DNA from: Planctomycetota bacterium
Lineage (GTDB): Bacteria; Planctomycetota; UBA11346
DNA length: 64,000 bases
Direction: 5' to 3'
NCBI GenBank assembly: GCA_014193115.1
Contig: BJHQ01000001.1
Coordinates: 1 to 64,000, forward strand
Program-made: the position numbers and the translations under genes
Notes under the pieces: generated by a model
Told to the model about the DNA's origin: nothing
Database searches by the model: none
What the model saw: the letters and a program-made list of their open reading frames with translations, nothing else
In this document: in pieces, positions 42,544 through 51,376 of the stretch
Position numbering within the stretch: the first letter of the stretch is position 1
How the letters are laid out: each line of letters begins with the position of its first letter

Positions 42544-44307
42544 TCAGCGTGGGGCGGGCGGCTCTGTGACCCGGTTGGCGTCGGCCTCGGTGGCTGGCAC
42601 CAGTTTCAGCCGGATGGCGCCGGTGGACTTCACCGTGCTGTTCCGGGAGACCGATTCGATGTACGCGCCGCCAAACAACCGGCCCGGGCCCTTGACCACC
42701 GCTCCGGGCTGGACCTCGCGGTTATCGAGGCGCAGGACCAGGTAACCGAACCGGCCGCTGCGCAGCCGGGGTGGAACCGTGCCGCGCCAATCGCACTGCA
42801 CCACCTGGGCCGCGGCGAAAAAGCCCCATTGTTCAGTGGGATGGGGCACGAGCCGCCACAGGCCGTCTGGAACGGCGACGGCCAGATCGTTGGCGCCGCC
42901 GCGGTTGGGAATGGTCACGACCCGGGCTTTCAAACCATCCCACTGCTGTGGGGTAAGCGCATCCCAGTTATCGATCGGCGGGGGGATGATCTTGTCGATG
43001 TCCTGCAGGTGAGCGAGGACCCGGTCCTTGGCCAGACCATCGACCTTATTCCGAGCCTGGCCAAGCCACAGCCGAGCCCGGACCAGGCAGACATCGCGTT
43101 CGGCGATTGGCTGCTGACGCTTCGATAATTCCCACCAGCCATTGCCCAGTTCGGCCATCTCGTCGCCATTGGCGGGCTTGGCGAGTTCCTGTTCGGCCAC
43201 TCGTTTCTGCACCGGGTCAGGTGATCGCGACCACAAGGGCAGCCCGCCTTCGAGATCCTCGCAGCGCAGGATGTAGGCCGTACCGGCGATCTGGTTCGAT
43301 GCGGGATGCTCGGGATCGTCGAGCAGTTTCACCAGCGCCTGGGCCACCGGCTTGGGTCCGGCCTTGGCCAGCCAGGTGCGCATCAGGGTCGCCTGGTCGA
43401 GATCGGCGAAGGTGGTGGCGACCTGGGCGCAGGCGGCCACCAGCACCGGCCAGTGGTCGTATTCCACCGCCAGCCGGCAGGCCTCGTTGAGCAGGGCCCA
43501 GCGTCCGAGGTGGTCACGCGGGCTGTTGCGGCCTTCGCGCAGCAGCTTTTCAGCAAGGTCGCGCCGATCCTCCGGCTTGCTGCTGGCATAGGCGTCCTTC
43601 CACAATTTCTGGACTTCACCGACCGCGGCTCGCCCAGCGTCCTCGTCCGGGACCTTGGCGGTGCCGCTGGCGCTCACCGGCTTGCGGAACGGGCTGGGCG
43701 CGGCGGTCTTGGCCGCGGTCGGGTCGGCAGCCTTCGAATAGCGCAGCATCGCCTGCAAAAAGCGGTCATTCGCAAGTTGCGCCCATTCCGTGCCCTTGAA
43801 CCGGTCGGCGACCTCGAACCAGCGGATGGCGACCTGCATCGGCGCGTCCGGATTGGTCTTGGCGAAATTGGTGGCGCGCTGGAAATAGGTCTCGGCCTCG
43901 CTGATCGCCACGGCGTGGTCGGCGACCTGCTCCATCTCCTTGACGGCCTTGGCGACCGCGGCCTCATTGCCTGGCTTGCTGGTGGCGGCGACGAACGCCT
44001 TGAGGTCGTTGACGTCCATCTTCTTGCGACACCAGAACACGTTGGCTTGCATTTCGCACATCTTCTCGACGTCACCGGCCTGTTCAAAGAGTTTCAGCGC
44101 CCTGGTGTAGGCGAGAGCCGCTTCGACGATCTTGGGATGGTCGGTTTCCGCTGCGCGCAGCTTCGCCAAGCCGCTTTCAGCCTCGGCCTGGGCCTCGGAG
44201 GCCAGGGCTTGGACCTGGGCCGGGGTCTGGGTGGCCAGGGCCGGATCCGCGCACCAGCCAGGGGCCAGGGCGAGGGCCACGACGAAGGGCAGGCAGGATC
44301 GCAGCAC
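42544..44307 (-). CDS. Large exported protein with helical repeats
   Basis: 587 residues. A signal peptide (MLRSCLPFVVALALAPGWCA) is followed by a long Ala/Gln/Glu-rich helical region (QTPAQVQALASEAQAEAESG) and TPR-like helical pairs (ALAYTRALKLFEQAGDVEKM, MQVAIRWFEVADRFKG). The last ~120 residues contain DNRE-type beta segments (FGYLVLRLDNREVQPGAVVK and ARLFGGAYIES-like). Similar large exported helical proteins without names are common in this lineage. It ends 17 bp from the convergent 1045-residue gene. Confidence 0.55.
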   Translation of the reverse strand: MLRSCLPFVVALALAPGWCADPALATQTPAQVQALASEAQAEAESGLAKLRAAETDHPKIVEAALAYTRALKLFEQAGDVEKMCEMQANVFWCRKKMDVNDLKAFVAATSKPGNEAAVAKAVKEMEQVADHAVAISEAETYFQRATNFAKTNPDAPMQVAIRWFEVADRFKGTEWAQLANDRFLQAMLRYSKAADPTAAKTAAPSPFRKPVSASGTAKVPDEDAGRAAVGEVQKLWKDAYASSKPEDRRDLAEKLLREGRNSPRDHLGRWALLNEACRLAVEYDHWPVLVAACAQVATTFADLDQATLMRTWLAKAGPKPVAQALVKLLDDPEHPASNQIAGTAYILRCEDLEGGLPLWSRSPDPVQKRVAEQELAKPANGDEMAELGNGWWELSKRQQPIAERDVCLVRARLWLGQARNKVDGLAKDRVLAHLQDIDKIIPPPIDNWDALTPQQWDGLKARVVTIPNRGGANDLAVAVPDGLWRLVPHPTEQWGFFAAAQVVQCDWRGTVPPRLRSGRFGYLVLRLDNREVQPGAVVKGPGRLFGGAYIESVSRNSTVKSTGAIRLKLVPATEADANRVTEPPAPR

Positions 44308-44517
44308 GGGGCCTCCAGGAAGGGTCTCTCCACTGACGCAGGCGGAGCCTGTCGCTCAGCACTGAGGCGGCGTTTGACGGCGGACTGTATCACTGCCTGT
44401 ATCAGTCAGTCAACGAATGACCGGGCCGCGGCCGGCGCTGGCCGGGGCGCATTCCGCTCCAGGACCGGTTCCCGGCGGTAGGACTCGGCACTCAGCGCTC
44501 AGTGCCCAGCGCAGAGC

Positions 44518-45237
44518 TCAGCGCAACACGTTCCCGCCATCGTCGCCGGCGGCCGGCTTGGGTCCGAGGGGCTCTTCGGCGCCGGCGATCAATTCCTTGG
44601 CGCTGGCGAGCAGGACATGCCCCGGATGGGCCACCGCCATCGCGGCCAGGGCGGCTTTGGCGGCCTCGATCCGGCCCAGGCGGCAGTCGGCCAGCACCAG
44701 GAAATGCCAGGCCCGGGGGCTGCGCCCGGTTGCTGGCCGGGCTTCGACCACCTCGGCCAGGCCGGTCCAGTTGGCCTTGCGCGACAGCTCGGCCAGGGCC
44801 GGCTCCTCGATCTCGGCGCCGCTGTTCGCGGGCAGGTGCGGCGCCAGCAGCCGGGACACCGCCACCGCCGCCGCCGTCGCCAGGTCAGTCTCGGCGGTGG
44901 GCGGCTCGTTGGCGGTTTTGCCGGCCAGGGCGGTGTGGCCCTCGAACTTGCCGAACAGCACCAGACGGGCTTCCAGCACCCGGTTGTCGCCGACATCCCG
45001 GCGTTCGAAGCGGACGATGGCCAGGCCGCGGTCGATGGTGGTCGCGGCGGCAGCCCGGGCCGATGCGGTCGCGACATCGCCATCGCTGACCCCGCGCTTG
45101 GCCAATTCCTCGCCCGCTTCCCGCCCGACCACGATGCGCGCTCCGGTGGCGGGTCCGAGTCGCGCCGCCAAGGCCGCAGCCGCCGGCTCAGAGGTCGGGT
45201 CGGAAAACAGGATCAGGATCAGCAGCAGCTTGGTCAT
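44518..45237 (-). CDS. Hypothetical exported or membrane-anchored protein
   Basis: 239 residues from ATG 45237 (the frame is open further, to 45423, into the divergent gene's region). The N-terminus MTKLLLILILFSDPTSEPAA is a short hydrophobic leader. A middle segment with RLGPATGARIVVGREAGEEL and TTIDRGLAIVRFERRDVGDN looks like a small alpha/beta domain of the curli/TolB-N sort seen in exported helpers; the C-terminus is helical with a TPR-like pair. No motif allows a function call. It is divergent from the ABC-2 permease gene, with 140 bp between. Confidence 0.5.
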   Translation of the reverse strand: MTKLLLILILFSDPTSEPAAAALAARLGPATGARIVVGREAGEELAKRGVSDGDVATASARAAAATTIDRGLAIVRFERRDVGDNRVLEARLVLFGKFEGHTALAGKTANEPPTAETDLATAAAVAVSRLLAPHLPANSGAEIEEPALAELSRKANWTGLAEVVEARPATGRSPRAWHFLVLADCRLGRIEAAKAALAAMAVAHPGHVLLASAKELIAGAEEPLGPKPAAGDDGGNVLR

Positions 45238-45376
45238 GGCGGAAGTTTCCTGGCAACGGTGGCGCCGAGAAGCGGGCTGGCTCCGGCAAGCGCCGGCAAG
45301 CGCCGGCAAGCAGAGAGCACCCAACCAGGATACCATGCGATGCTTGCGCCGGACAGACGGCTCCTGGAATGCGGTC

Positions 45377-46177
45377 ATGCGGGTCCTGCGCATCGCCCTC
45401 GTGCTGGTCGCCATCGTGGTCAAGCGCCGACTTGCGTATCGTGGCGACCTGCTGGTCCAGGGTCTCGACGAGGTCCTGCGCGGTCTGCTCGCCCTGGTCC
45501 TGCTCCATGTCTATGCCAGCAAGTCCCAGGACCTGGCCGGCTATACCGGCGACCAGCTGCTGTTCGTGGTCGGATTCAGCCTGGTGGTGGTGGCGCTGTT
45601 CCACTGCCTGTGCGGCAACCTGTATCAGCTCAGCAGCCGCTACCTGATCGATGGCAACCTCGACCGGGTGCTGCTCAGGCCCTATCCGGTGTTCCTGCAA
45701 ATCTGCTTCGACCGCTTGGGGATCGAGGATCTGTCGGGCGCGATCCTCGGCCTGTCGGTGATGGCGGTGGCGGCGGCGCGGATCCCGGGGTTCGCCTGGG
45801 ATCCCGGCCACCTGCTGCTGCTGGCGGTGATGATGGCCTCGGCGTTTGCGGTGGTGGTGGCGGTGTTCATGGCCTTTGCCGCCACCGGCTTCTGGTTCGA
45901 GGACCGCATCGGCATGGTTCCGCCGGTCTACAACCTGATGGAGTTCGGCCGCTGGCCGACCCAGATCTACCACCCGGCGTTGCAGATTCTGATCACCTGC
46001 GCCATCCCCTTCGCCTTCGTCGCCTGGTATCCGGCCAGCCTGTTCGTCGGCGGACCAGCGCCTGACTGGCCGTTCCATCCTGGCCTGCTCACCCCGGTGG
46101 TCGGCGCAGTGTCCCTGGGGCTGGCCCTGCTGGTGTGGCGGGCCGGCCTGGCGCGCTACAACTCGGCCGGCAGTTGA
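45377..46177 (+). CDS. ABC-2 type permease (ABC2_membrane_6/DUF990-like)
   Basis: 266 residues from ATG 45377; ATG 45335 would add 14 residues. About six membrane helices are visible. The hallmark of this family is GNLYQLSSRYLIDGNLDRVL followed by LRPYPVFLQI, similar to the S-x-x-I-x-x-G-x-L-D-x-x-L-x-R-P block. Further on, FMAFAATGFWFED and IYHPALQILITCAIPFAFV lead to YPASLFVG, the family C-terminus. Partners are normally a second permease and an ATPase; neither is adjacent. It sits 47 bp before the 528-residue gene, so the two may be co-transcribed. Confidence 0.82.
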   Translation: MRVLRIALVLVAIVVKRRLAYRGDLLVQGLDEVLRGLLALVLLHVYASKSQDLAGYTGDQLLFVVGFSLVVVALFHCLCGNLYQLSSRYLIDGNLDRVLLRPYPVFLQICFDRLGIEDLSGAILGLSVMAVAAARIPGFAWDPGHLLLLAVMMASAFAVVVAVFMAFAATGFWFEDRIGMVPPVYNLMEFGRWPTQIYHPALQILITCAIPFAFVAWYPASLFVGGPAPDWPFHPGLLTPVVGAVSLGLALLVWRAGLARYNSAGS

Positions 46178-46224
46178 AGTGAACCATCCCCCGCCGGGCG
46201 CGTTCACCAACTTGGAGCTCCGCC

Positions 46225-47811
46225 ATGCCCCGCCCTGCGCCTGCAAATTCCACCGCACCGCCAGCGACCGGTTCTTCCGGCTTTGGCTGGCTGCTGCTGT
46301 CAGCCCTGGCGGCCGGGGCCTTCGGCGCAGTGGTGTTTGCCCCGGATGTCCTGCGCAAGCAATTCGGTGAGTCCAGGCCTCCGAGCAGTGAGGGCGACCG
46401 GCCCCAGGTGCTGGCCGGAATGAAAGTCGCTGACGGCGCCGACCGCGCCGCGAGCGGAGCCGACATCGATTTCGCTCCCCGGGGTTTCGCAGTGACGGCG
46501 GCACCCACCGCCGCCGTCAAGCCCGCGGCAAATGACACGCCGGCCAAACCGCTGGCCCAGCCCTTCGCCGATGACGCCCGCGCCACCCAGCTGGTCAACG
46601 AGGCCGAAGCCCGCTTCAAGGCCCTCGATTGGAAGGCCGCGGAAAGCACCGCACGCCGGGTCGCCGCCCTCAACTGCGCGCCTGCGCTCAGGGCCAAGGC
46701 AGAGGATCTCGCCGGGACCGCGCCGCTGATCGGAACCCTGTTCGCCAAGCTCGCCGAACCCGACGAGCTCAGCCGTTCCTGGGACGTGCACCCCGCTCTG
46801 GTCGAGCTGACCGGCACCGGCAATCCGACCAAGGCCGTGCCGCTGCATGGCGACACCGCGCCGCCGGAACCGGTCGAGAGCGATCCGGTGGCTTTCATCG
46901 GCGCCGCCCGCAAGCGCGGACCGGTGTGGTTCATGATGCAGGGGGGCAAGGGCTTCATCAAATCATCCCTTGGCGACGACGCGATCGGGACGGTCGCCGC
47001 CATCGATGTCGCGCCGGTGGTGGCTGAGCGCCGGACCGAGCTCGAAGCCCTGGTCGCCCGCATCCGCAACGGCGAGCGGGCCTCTGACGCGACCGCCTGG
47101 TACGAAGCCGGCCGGTATGCCTACCGCAACCGCGCCGATGACCGCGTGGCCGAGCTGCTCGACCGGGCGGTGACCCTCGATCCCAAGCTGACCCGGGCAG
47201 TGCGTGAGGAAAAAGCCGCGATCATCGCCGCCACCATGATGATCCACCTGAAGAACGGCAACCAGACCCTGGCCGCCCCGTTCGTGGTCCAGATCCAGAA
47301 GCGCTATGCCGACACCGACGAAGGCAAACAGGCCATCGCGCAGTACAAGGGCAATCAGGCCGAGATGCTCGCCCTGGCCCGGGCCGCCGCCGATCTGAAG
47401 CGCCAAGAAGAGGCGGAACGCTCGCGGCGCCTGGCCGAAAAAGCCGCCGCCGCCCGCACCGCCGGGGACGCGACCAAGGCAGCCGAGCTGGAACAGGCGG
47501 CAAAGCCAGAGGCACCTGCGGCGCCGGCCCATGGTGCAGAACCCGGAGCGCCGGTCGTGGCGGTCGGCGGCGAAGAGGCCAAAGCCGACGAACTGACCGC
47601 CAAAGCCCGGGAAATGCTGGGTCAGGCGGTGCAGATGCCGCCGACCGCAGCGCGCAACAAGGTCTACCACGACGCCGTGCCGCTGCTCACCCAGGCCAAG
47701 GCGCTGTACAGCAAGGTCATCACCGGCGGCAAAGGCAGCGAATCGCTGGAGGTCAAACTGATGGAAGCCAGCAAGATGCTGTTCATGGCGCGCAAGAGCC
47801 AGACGTTGTGA
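46225..47811 (+). CDS. Hypothetical membrane-anchored protein with helical repeats
   Basis: 528 residues. One N-terminal helix (FGWLLLSALAAGAFGAVVFA at ~20-39) anchors a long hydrophilic part. Residues ~120-165 and ~270-330 hold TPR-like helical pairs (WYEAGRYAYRNRADDRVAEL). Residues ~375-430 are a charged coiled coil (AEMLALARAAADLKRQEEAE) with Ala-rich continuation, and the C-terminus is another helical pair. No catalytic motif was found. The layout resembles the other large proteins of this block and may be part of the same structure or complex. Confidence 0.55.
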   Translation: MPRPAPANSTAPPATGSSGFGWLLLSALAAGAFGAVVFAPDVLRKQFGESRPPSSEGDRPQVLAGMKVADGADRAASGADIDFAPRGFAVTAAPTAAVKPAANDTPAKPLAQPFADDARATQLVNEAEARFKALDWKAAESTARRVAALNCAPALRAKAEDLAGTAPLIGTLFAKLAEPDELSRSWDVHPALVELTGTGNPTKAVPLHGDTAPPEPVESDPVAFIGAARKRGPVWFMMQGGKGFIKSSLGDDAIGTVAAIDVAPVVAERRTELEALVARIRNGERASDATAWYEAGRYAYRNRADDRVAELLDRAVTLDPKLTRAVREEKAAIIAATMMIHLKNGNQTLAAPFVVQIQKRYADTDEGKQAIAQYKGNQAEMLALARAAADLKRQEEAERSRRLAEKAAAARTAGDATKAAELEQAAKPEAPAAPAHGAEPGAPVVAVGGEEAKADELTAKAREMLGQAVQMPPTAARNKVYHDAVPLLTQAKALYSKVITGGKGSESLEVKLMEASKMLFMARKSQTL

Positions 47812-47828
47812 TCACGGCCTGAGCGACC

Positions 47829-47859
47829 CAGGGAGCGCCTGGGAGCGGCGAGCCCCAGC
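47829..47859 (-). repeat. Single GCGAGCCCCAGCTCG-family palindrome between convergent genes
   Basis: CCTGGGAGCGGCGAGCCCCA continuing GCTCGTCGAGC. It lies between stops at 47811 and 47904 and shares its core with copies at 15984, 26431 and 61499. Confidence 0.7.
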
Positions 47860-47903
47860 TCGTCGAGCGCATCGCCTTGGAGCTCGCCGAGCAGGCGCCG
47901 GCT

Positions 47904-48665
47904 TCATGCGGCCAACGCGCGCTGGGCCGCGATCAGGGCCAGGGCGAAGCCCAATTCGACGATCAGGTTTCCGGCGCCGAGCAGATCGCCGCTCTGGCCG
48001 CCCAGCCGCCGCCACAGATAGATTCCCCAGAACCCGGTGAGGGCGACGGCCACGCCGGCGGCGATCCACACCGGCGGGCCGATCAGCCAGCCAGCAAAGG
48101 CCGCCACCGCCAGGGCCAGCAACGTGGCCAGAGCGATGGTCGGCCAACTGGCGGCGCTACCGATATCCTTGGCCAGACCGGCTGATAACGGCGGCAGCGC
48201 TGCGAGCAGCGGCGCTGCCGTCCACCGGCCCCAGGCGCCGGCGGCCGCCCAGATCGCGACCGCCGACAGACCGGGCAGGGACAGCAGGTGGACCAGCACC
48301 GCCCAGCGCAGGGTCAGCACCACCCATAACGCCATGCCGGCATAGGCGCCGATCCGTGAATCCCGCATGATCGCCAGGATTTTGTCGTTATCGGCGCCGC
48401 CACCCAGGCCGTCGGCGGCATCGGCGGCGGCGTCTTCGTGGAATCCGCCGGTGAGCAGCAGCCCAGCGGCGATGGCGACCACCGCGGCGATGGTCGGCGG
48501 CCACCACAGCGTTGCCGCCACGGCCAATCCGGCCACCGCGGCATTGGCTGCGCCGCCGACCAGCGGGAACCATCCGACGCTGCCGGGCAGGTCCTCGGCC
48601 CGGGTCGGCGGGCCAGGCGCCCGCAGCCGGGTGAGGAAACGGATCGCTGCGATCAGCGAGCGCAC
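47904..48665 (-). CDS. cobS: Adenosylcobinamide-GDP ribazoletransferase
   Basis: 253 residues from GTG 48665, which overlaps the upstream acyltransferase gene by 13 bp. It joins alpha-ribazole to cobinamide-GDP in the final part of cobalamin assembly and is an integral membrane enzyme. The family block is GGFHEDAAADAADGLGGG, whose His and Asp residues bind Mg2+, followed by ILAIMRDSRIGAYAG. LGGQSGDLLGAGNLIVE near the C-terminus is the second CobS signature. Other cobalamin genes are not in the window, so precursor supply or salvage must come from elsewhere. Confidence 0.93.
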   Translation of the reverse strand: MRSLIAAIRFLTRLRAPGPPTRAEDLPGSVGWFPLVGGAANAAVAGLAVAATLWWPPTIAAVVAIAAGLLLTGGFHEDAAADAADGLGGGADNDKILAIMRDSRIGAYAGMALWVVLTLRWAVLVHLLSLPGLSAVAIWAAAGAWGRWTAAPLLAALPPLSAGLAKDIGSAASWPTIALATLLALAVAAFAGWLIGPPVWIAAGVAVALTGFWGIYLWRRLGGQSGDLLGAGNLIVELGFALALIAAQRALAA

Positions 48666-50317
48666 GCAGGTGCTTCCGCCGGCGAGGTCAGCCGGATCAG
48701 GCCGGCAGGCAGCTGCGGACCGAAGCTCCGGTTCAGGGCTGTAGCCCACGATTCGCCGGCCGATGCCGGGACCACCACCAGGCCGGGAGCCGGCAGACGA
48801 TCGGCCAACCAGGCAGGATCCACACCGAGACGCAGCCCGGCGGGCAACAGCACCAAGCCGCCGAGGCGCGGCGGCAGATCGCCGCCAGGTCGCCCCTCAC
48901 CGACGAGACGGCAGCCGAGGAACCGGCAGGCGGTGGCCTCATCCGCATCGCTGGGCAGCACCAGGATGGACGCGGCCGGCCGGAACTGCTGGAGCACCGC
49001 CGGCACCGCCCCGCCGGCAGCACCGACCACCAGCCAGGGAGCGCGCTCGTCCTCGGTGTCGGCCGCTGCCAAGGCCGTCAGCAATGCCGGGATCAGCGCC
49101 GATTCGGCATTCCGGCAACGGGCGCGCAGGCCCGGCGGCAGGCCGATGAACCGTTCGGCCCGGGCCAGGCGCGGCTGGGCCCGGCCCAGGCCGGCGACCA
49201 GCGCCGCATGCCGCGCCGCGGCGATGGTGGCCCGCACCCGGGCCATCCACGCCCGGTTGGTCTCGTCGGCCAAGGCCGGCAGGGCTGGCAGCACCACCGA
49301 ATCGATGGCGGTCGGACGGATCCACAGCGAGCCCGGCGCGATGCCGAGGCGTGAACCGGCCTGGGCCACTGGCAGCAAGGGCAGACCCTGGGCCCGGGCG
49401 ATCACCGCAGCGCCGGGCCGGAATCGGGCGAGGGCGCCGTCGCGGCTGCGCCGGCCTTCGGGGAAGATCGCCATGCCGACCGGTCCGGCGGCGATCCGGG
49501 CGCCAAGATATTCCTCGTCGTCCAGGTCATCGACATTCAGCGCGCCGGCGGCGCGAGCCGGCAGGGCGAGCACCGGATTGCGGAACACCCAGCCTTTCGC
49601 CAGCAGAATCCGTGGCCGACCGGGCAGGCAGGCGAGGCTGAGGATGTCGAGCATGCCCTCATGGTTGCTGACCACGACGCCCGGCTGTTCGAGGACCTCC
49701 AGCGCGCCCGCGCTGCGCCAGGCGACGGTCGGGGTGACCTGATAGACCCGGCGCATGGCCCAGCCGATCAGGCGGATGATCCAGGTTTGGCGCCGGGTTC
49801 CAGCCACCGTCAGCAGCGGCGCAAAAAGCGGTAAAATTAGGCAAAACACTATGAAACTTCCATAGCCGAAGGCCGAGTTGAGCAGGGTCCAGCCCGACAC
49901 CGGTGGATCCGGGGCTGCTGGCACCAGCAGCCGGGCGACGGTCTGGGCCAGGGCGGTGTGCAGGCCGGCGCCGGCGGCCGCTGCGGTCAACGGCAGTTCG
50001 AGCCCATCCGGCAGGACCAGCCAGAGCACCGCCGCCGTGCCCAGCCACAGGGCGGTGGTCAGCGCCAGATCCGGTTCGGCGCGATGGCCGGCGCGGATCG
50101 TCGCGGCCTGGCCGACGGCGAGCGGCACGGCCAAAGCCAAGGCGGCCAGCGCCCAGGCCGAGCCATCCAGGCCGAGCAGATGCCAGAACACGGCGGACAG
50201 GCCCAGGCCGAGCAGCGCCGGCGCCATCGCACCAAGCCGCCAGACCAGCACCGCGTGGGCCGCCACGGCGGACCACAGCCGGGGATCCGTCGCCTGGACC
50301 ACATCCCAGGGTTCCAT
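48653..50317 (-). CDS. Membrane acyltransferase (PlsC-like, 1-acylglycerol-3-phosphate type) with C-terminal extension
   Basis: 554 residues from ATG 50317. The N-terminal ~230 residues contain six or more hydrophobic stretches. The PlsC/LPLAT domain follows: VVVSNHEGMLDILSLAC holds the H-x4-D catalytic pair, and IFPEGRRSRDGALARFRPGA the FPEG acceptor-binding motif. The last ~180 residues (GAAGGAVPAVLQQFRPAASI, ILVLPSDADEATA) form an extra domain resembling a methyltransferase-like or SAM-dependent fold without the key glycine motif. This is larger than ordinary PlsC (~240 residues). It probably modifies phospholipid precursors. It is coupled with cobS by overlap. Confidence 0.78.
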   Translation of the reverse strand: MEPWDVVQATDPRLWSAVAAHAVLVWRLGAMAPALLGLGLSAVFWHLLGLDGSAWALAALALAVPLAVGQAATIRAGHRAEPDLALTTALWLGTAAVLWLVLPDGLELPLTAAAAGAGLHTALAQTVARLLVPAAPDPPVSGWTLLNSAFGYGSFIVFCLILPLFAPLLTVAGTRRQTWIIRLIGWAMRRVYQVTPTVAWRSAGALEVLEQPGVVVSNHEGMLDILSLACLPGRPRILLAKGWVFRNPVLALPARAAGALNVDDLDDEEYLGARIAAGPVGMAIFPEGRRSRDGALARFRPGAAVIARAQGLPLLPVAQAGSRLGIAPGSLWIRPTAIDSVVLPALPALADETNRAWMARVRATIAAARHAALVAGLGRAQPRLARAERFIGLPPGLRARCRNAESALIPALLTALAAADTEDERAPWLVVGAAGGAVPAVLQQFRPAASILVLPSDADEATACRFLGCRLVGEGRPGGDLPPRLGGLVLLPAGLRLGVDPAWLADRLPAPGLVVVPASAGESWATALNRSFGPQLPAGLIRLTSPAEAPACAR

Positions 50318-50422
50318 GGACCCAGGCTGGTCCGCGCCCCGGCGCTGCCAATCCAGCAGGCGTGGCAACTGGTCTTCGGTCGGGACGCTGCCAGGTACTT
50401 GCCCCAACCCCAGCGACCGCCC

Positions 50423-51292
50423 ATGGTCTTCACCATGATCCTGCGGTTGCAGCACCTGCGTCCCGACGGCGAGCTCGATACCTATCACCTCAAATCCGGG
50501 CGTCGCTACACCATCGGCCGGGGTTCGACCTGCGAAGTGCGGATCCTCGACCTGAAACTGTCCCGCCAGCACTGCGCCATCGAATACACCACGGGCGAAT
50601 GGCGGGCCTTCGACCTGGGCAGCACCAACGGCTGCAAGATCGACGGCGATCACATCGCCGGTTCAGCGATCCTCCAACAGGGCACCCGGATCGACATGGG
50701 TCAGACCACCCTGACCGTCCACCGGATTCTTGATGAGGACGAAGTCGGCGAAGACGATGCCAGCCCGGCGGCGCCGGTCGTCGAGGAGCCGGTGACCAAG
50801 GCCACGGTGCGGCCGCAGACCGCCGCCATCCCCAAGGCTCTGTCGCCCAGCAGCGCGCTCGAGGCGCGCAAGCCGGTGCCCGCCGCCCCGCAGCAACCGC
50901 CGGTCATCGCACCGGGCGACGACGAGGCGACCCTGGCCATCGGCACCATCCCGACTGTGCCAGCGGTGCTCGGCACCTCGCGCACCGCAGCGATCTCGGC
51001 CAAGCCGACGGCCACCGTCACCGCAGCCCAAGCGTCCGCGCCGGCCACGCCACCGCCGGCGGCCGCTTCGGCTCCGGCAGCCACTCCATCGCCAGCTGCG
51101 GTGTCGCCGGCCACTCCAACGCCAGCGGCCGCTGCGTCCGCCCCGGCCGGCGACGAGGCCCGCACTTTCCACATCACGGTCCTCGGCCGGCGGGTCGGCC
51201 CGCTCACCCGGACCCAGGCCCGCGAGCTGAAAGCCCGGGAGCTGAAGGGCACCCTGACCGTGCAAGACCTCGCCAGCCTGCCCCAGGGCTGA
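50423..51292 (+). CDS. FHA-domain protein
   Basis: 289 residues from ATG 50423; ATG 50435 is an equally possible start. The forkhead-associated domain covers ~residues 5-100: GRRYTIGRGSTCEVRILDLK with the G-R and S phospho-Thr-contact motifs, LSRQHCAIEYTTGEW and FDLGSTNGCKIDG, the N-G block. FHA domains bind phosphothreonine and link Ser/Thr kinase signalling to partners. A long Pro/Ala/Thr linker follows (residues ~120-250). The C-terminal ~40 residues (FHITVLGRRVGPLTRTQARE) resemble the GYF_2/DUF4339 type. It is divergent from the acyltransferase gene and 84 bp upstream of the LptD-like gene on the same strand. Confidence 0.85.
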   Translation: MVFTMILRLQHLRPDGELDTYHLKSGRRYTIGRGSTCEVRILDLKLSRQHCAIEYTTGEWRAFDLGSTNGCKIDGDHIAGSAILQQGTRIDMGQTTLTVHRILDEDEVGEDDASPAAPVVEEPVTKATVRPQTAAIPKALSPSSALEARKPVPAAPQQPPVIAPGDDEATLAIGTIPTVPAVLGTSRTAAISAKPTATVTAAQASAPATPPPAAASAPAATPSPAAVSPATPTPAAAASAPAGDEARTFHITVLGRRVGPLTRTQARELKARELKGTLTVQDLASLPQG

Positions 51293-51376
51293 CGCCTCGA
51301 ACCCGGCCGCGGGCAGGCGATCTGGAGGCGCTGCTGCCGTGGACGCGGGAATGATCAGCAGCAGCATCGCCGACCG

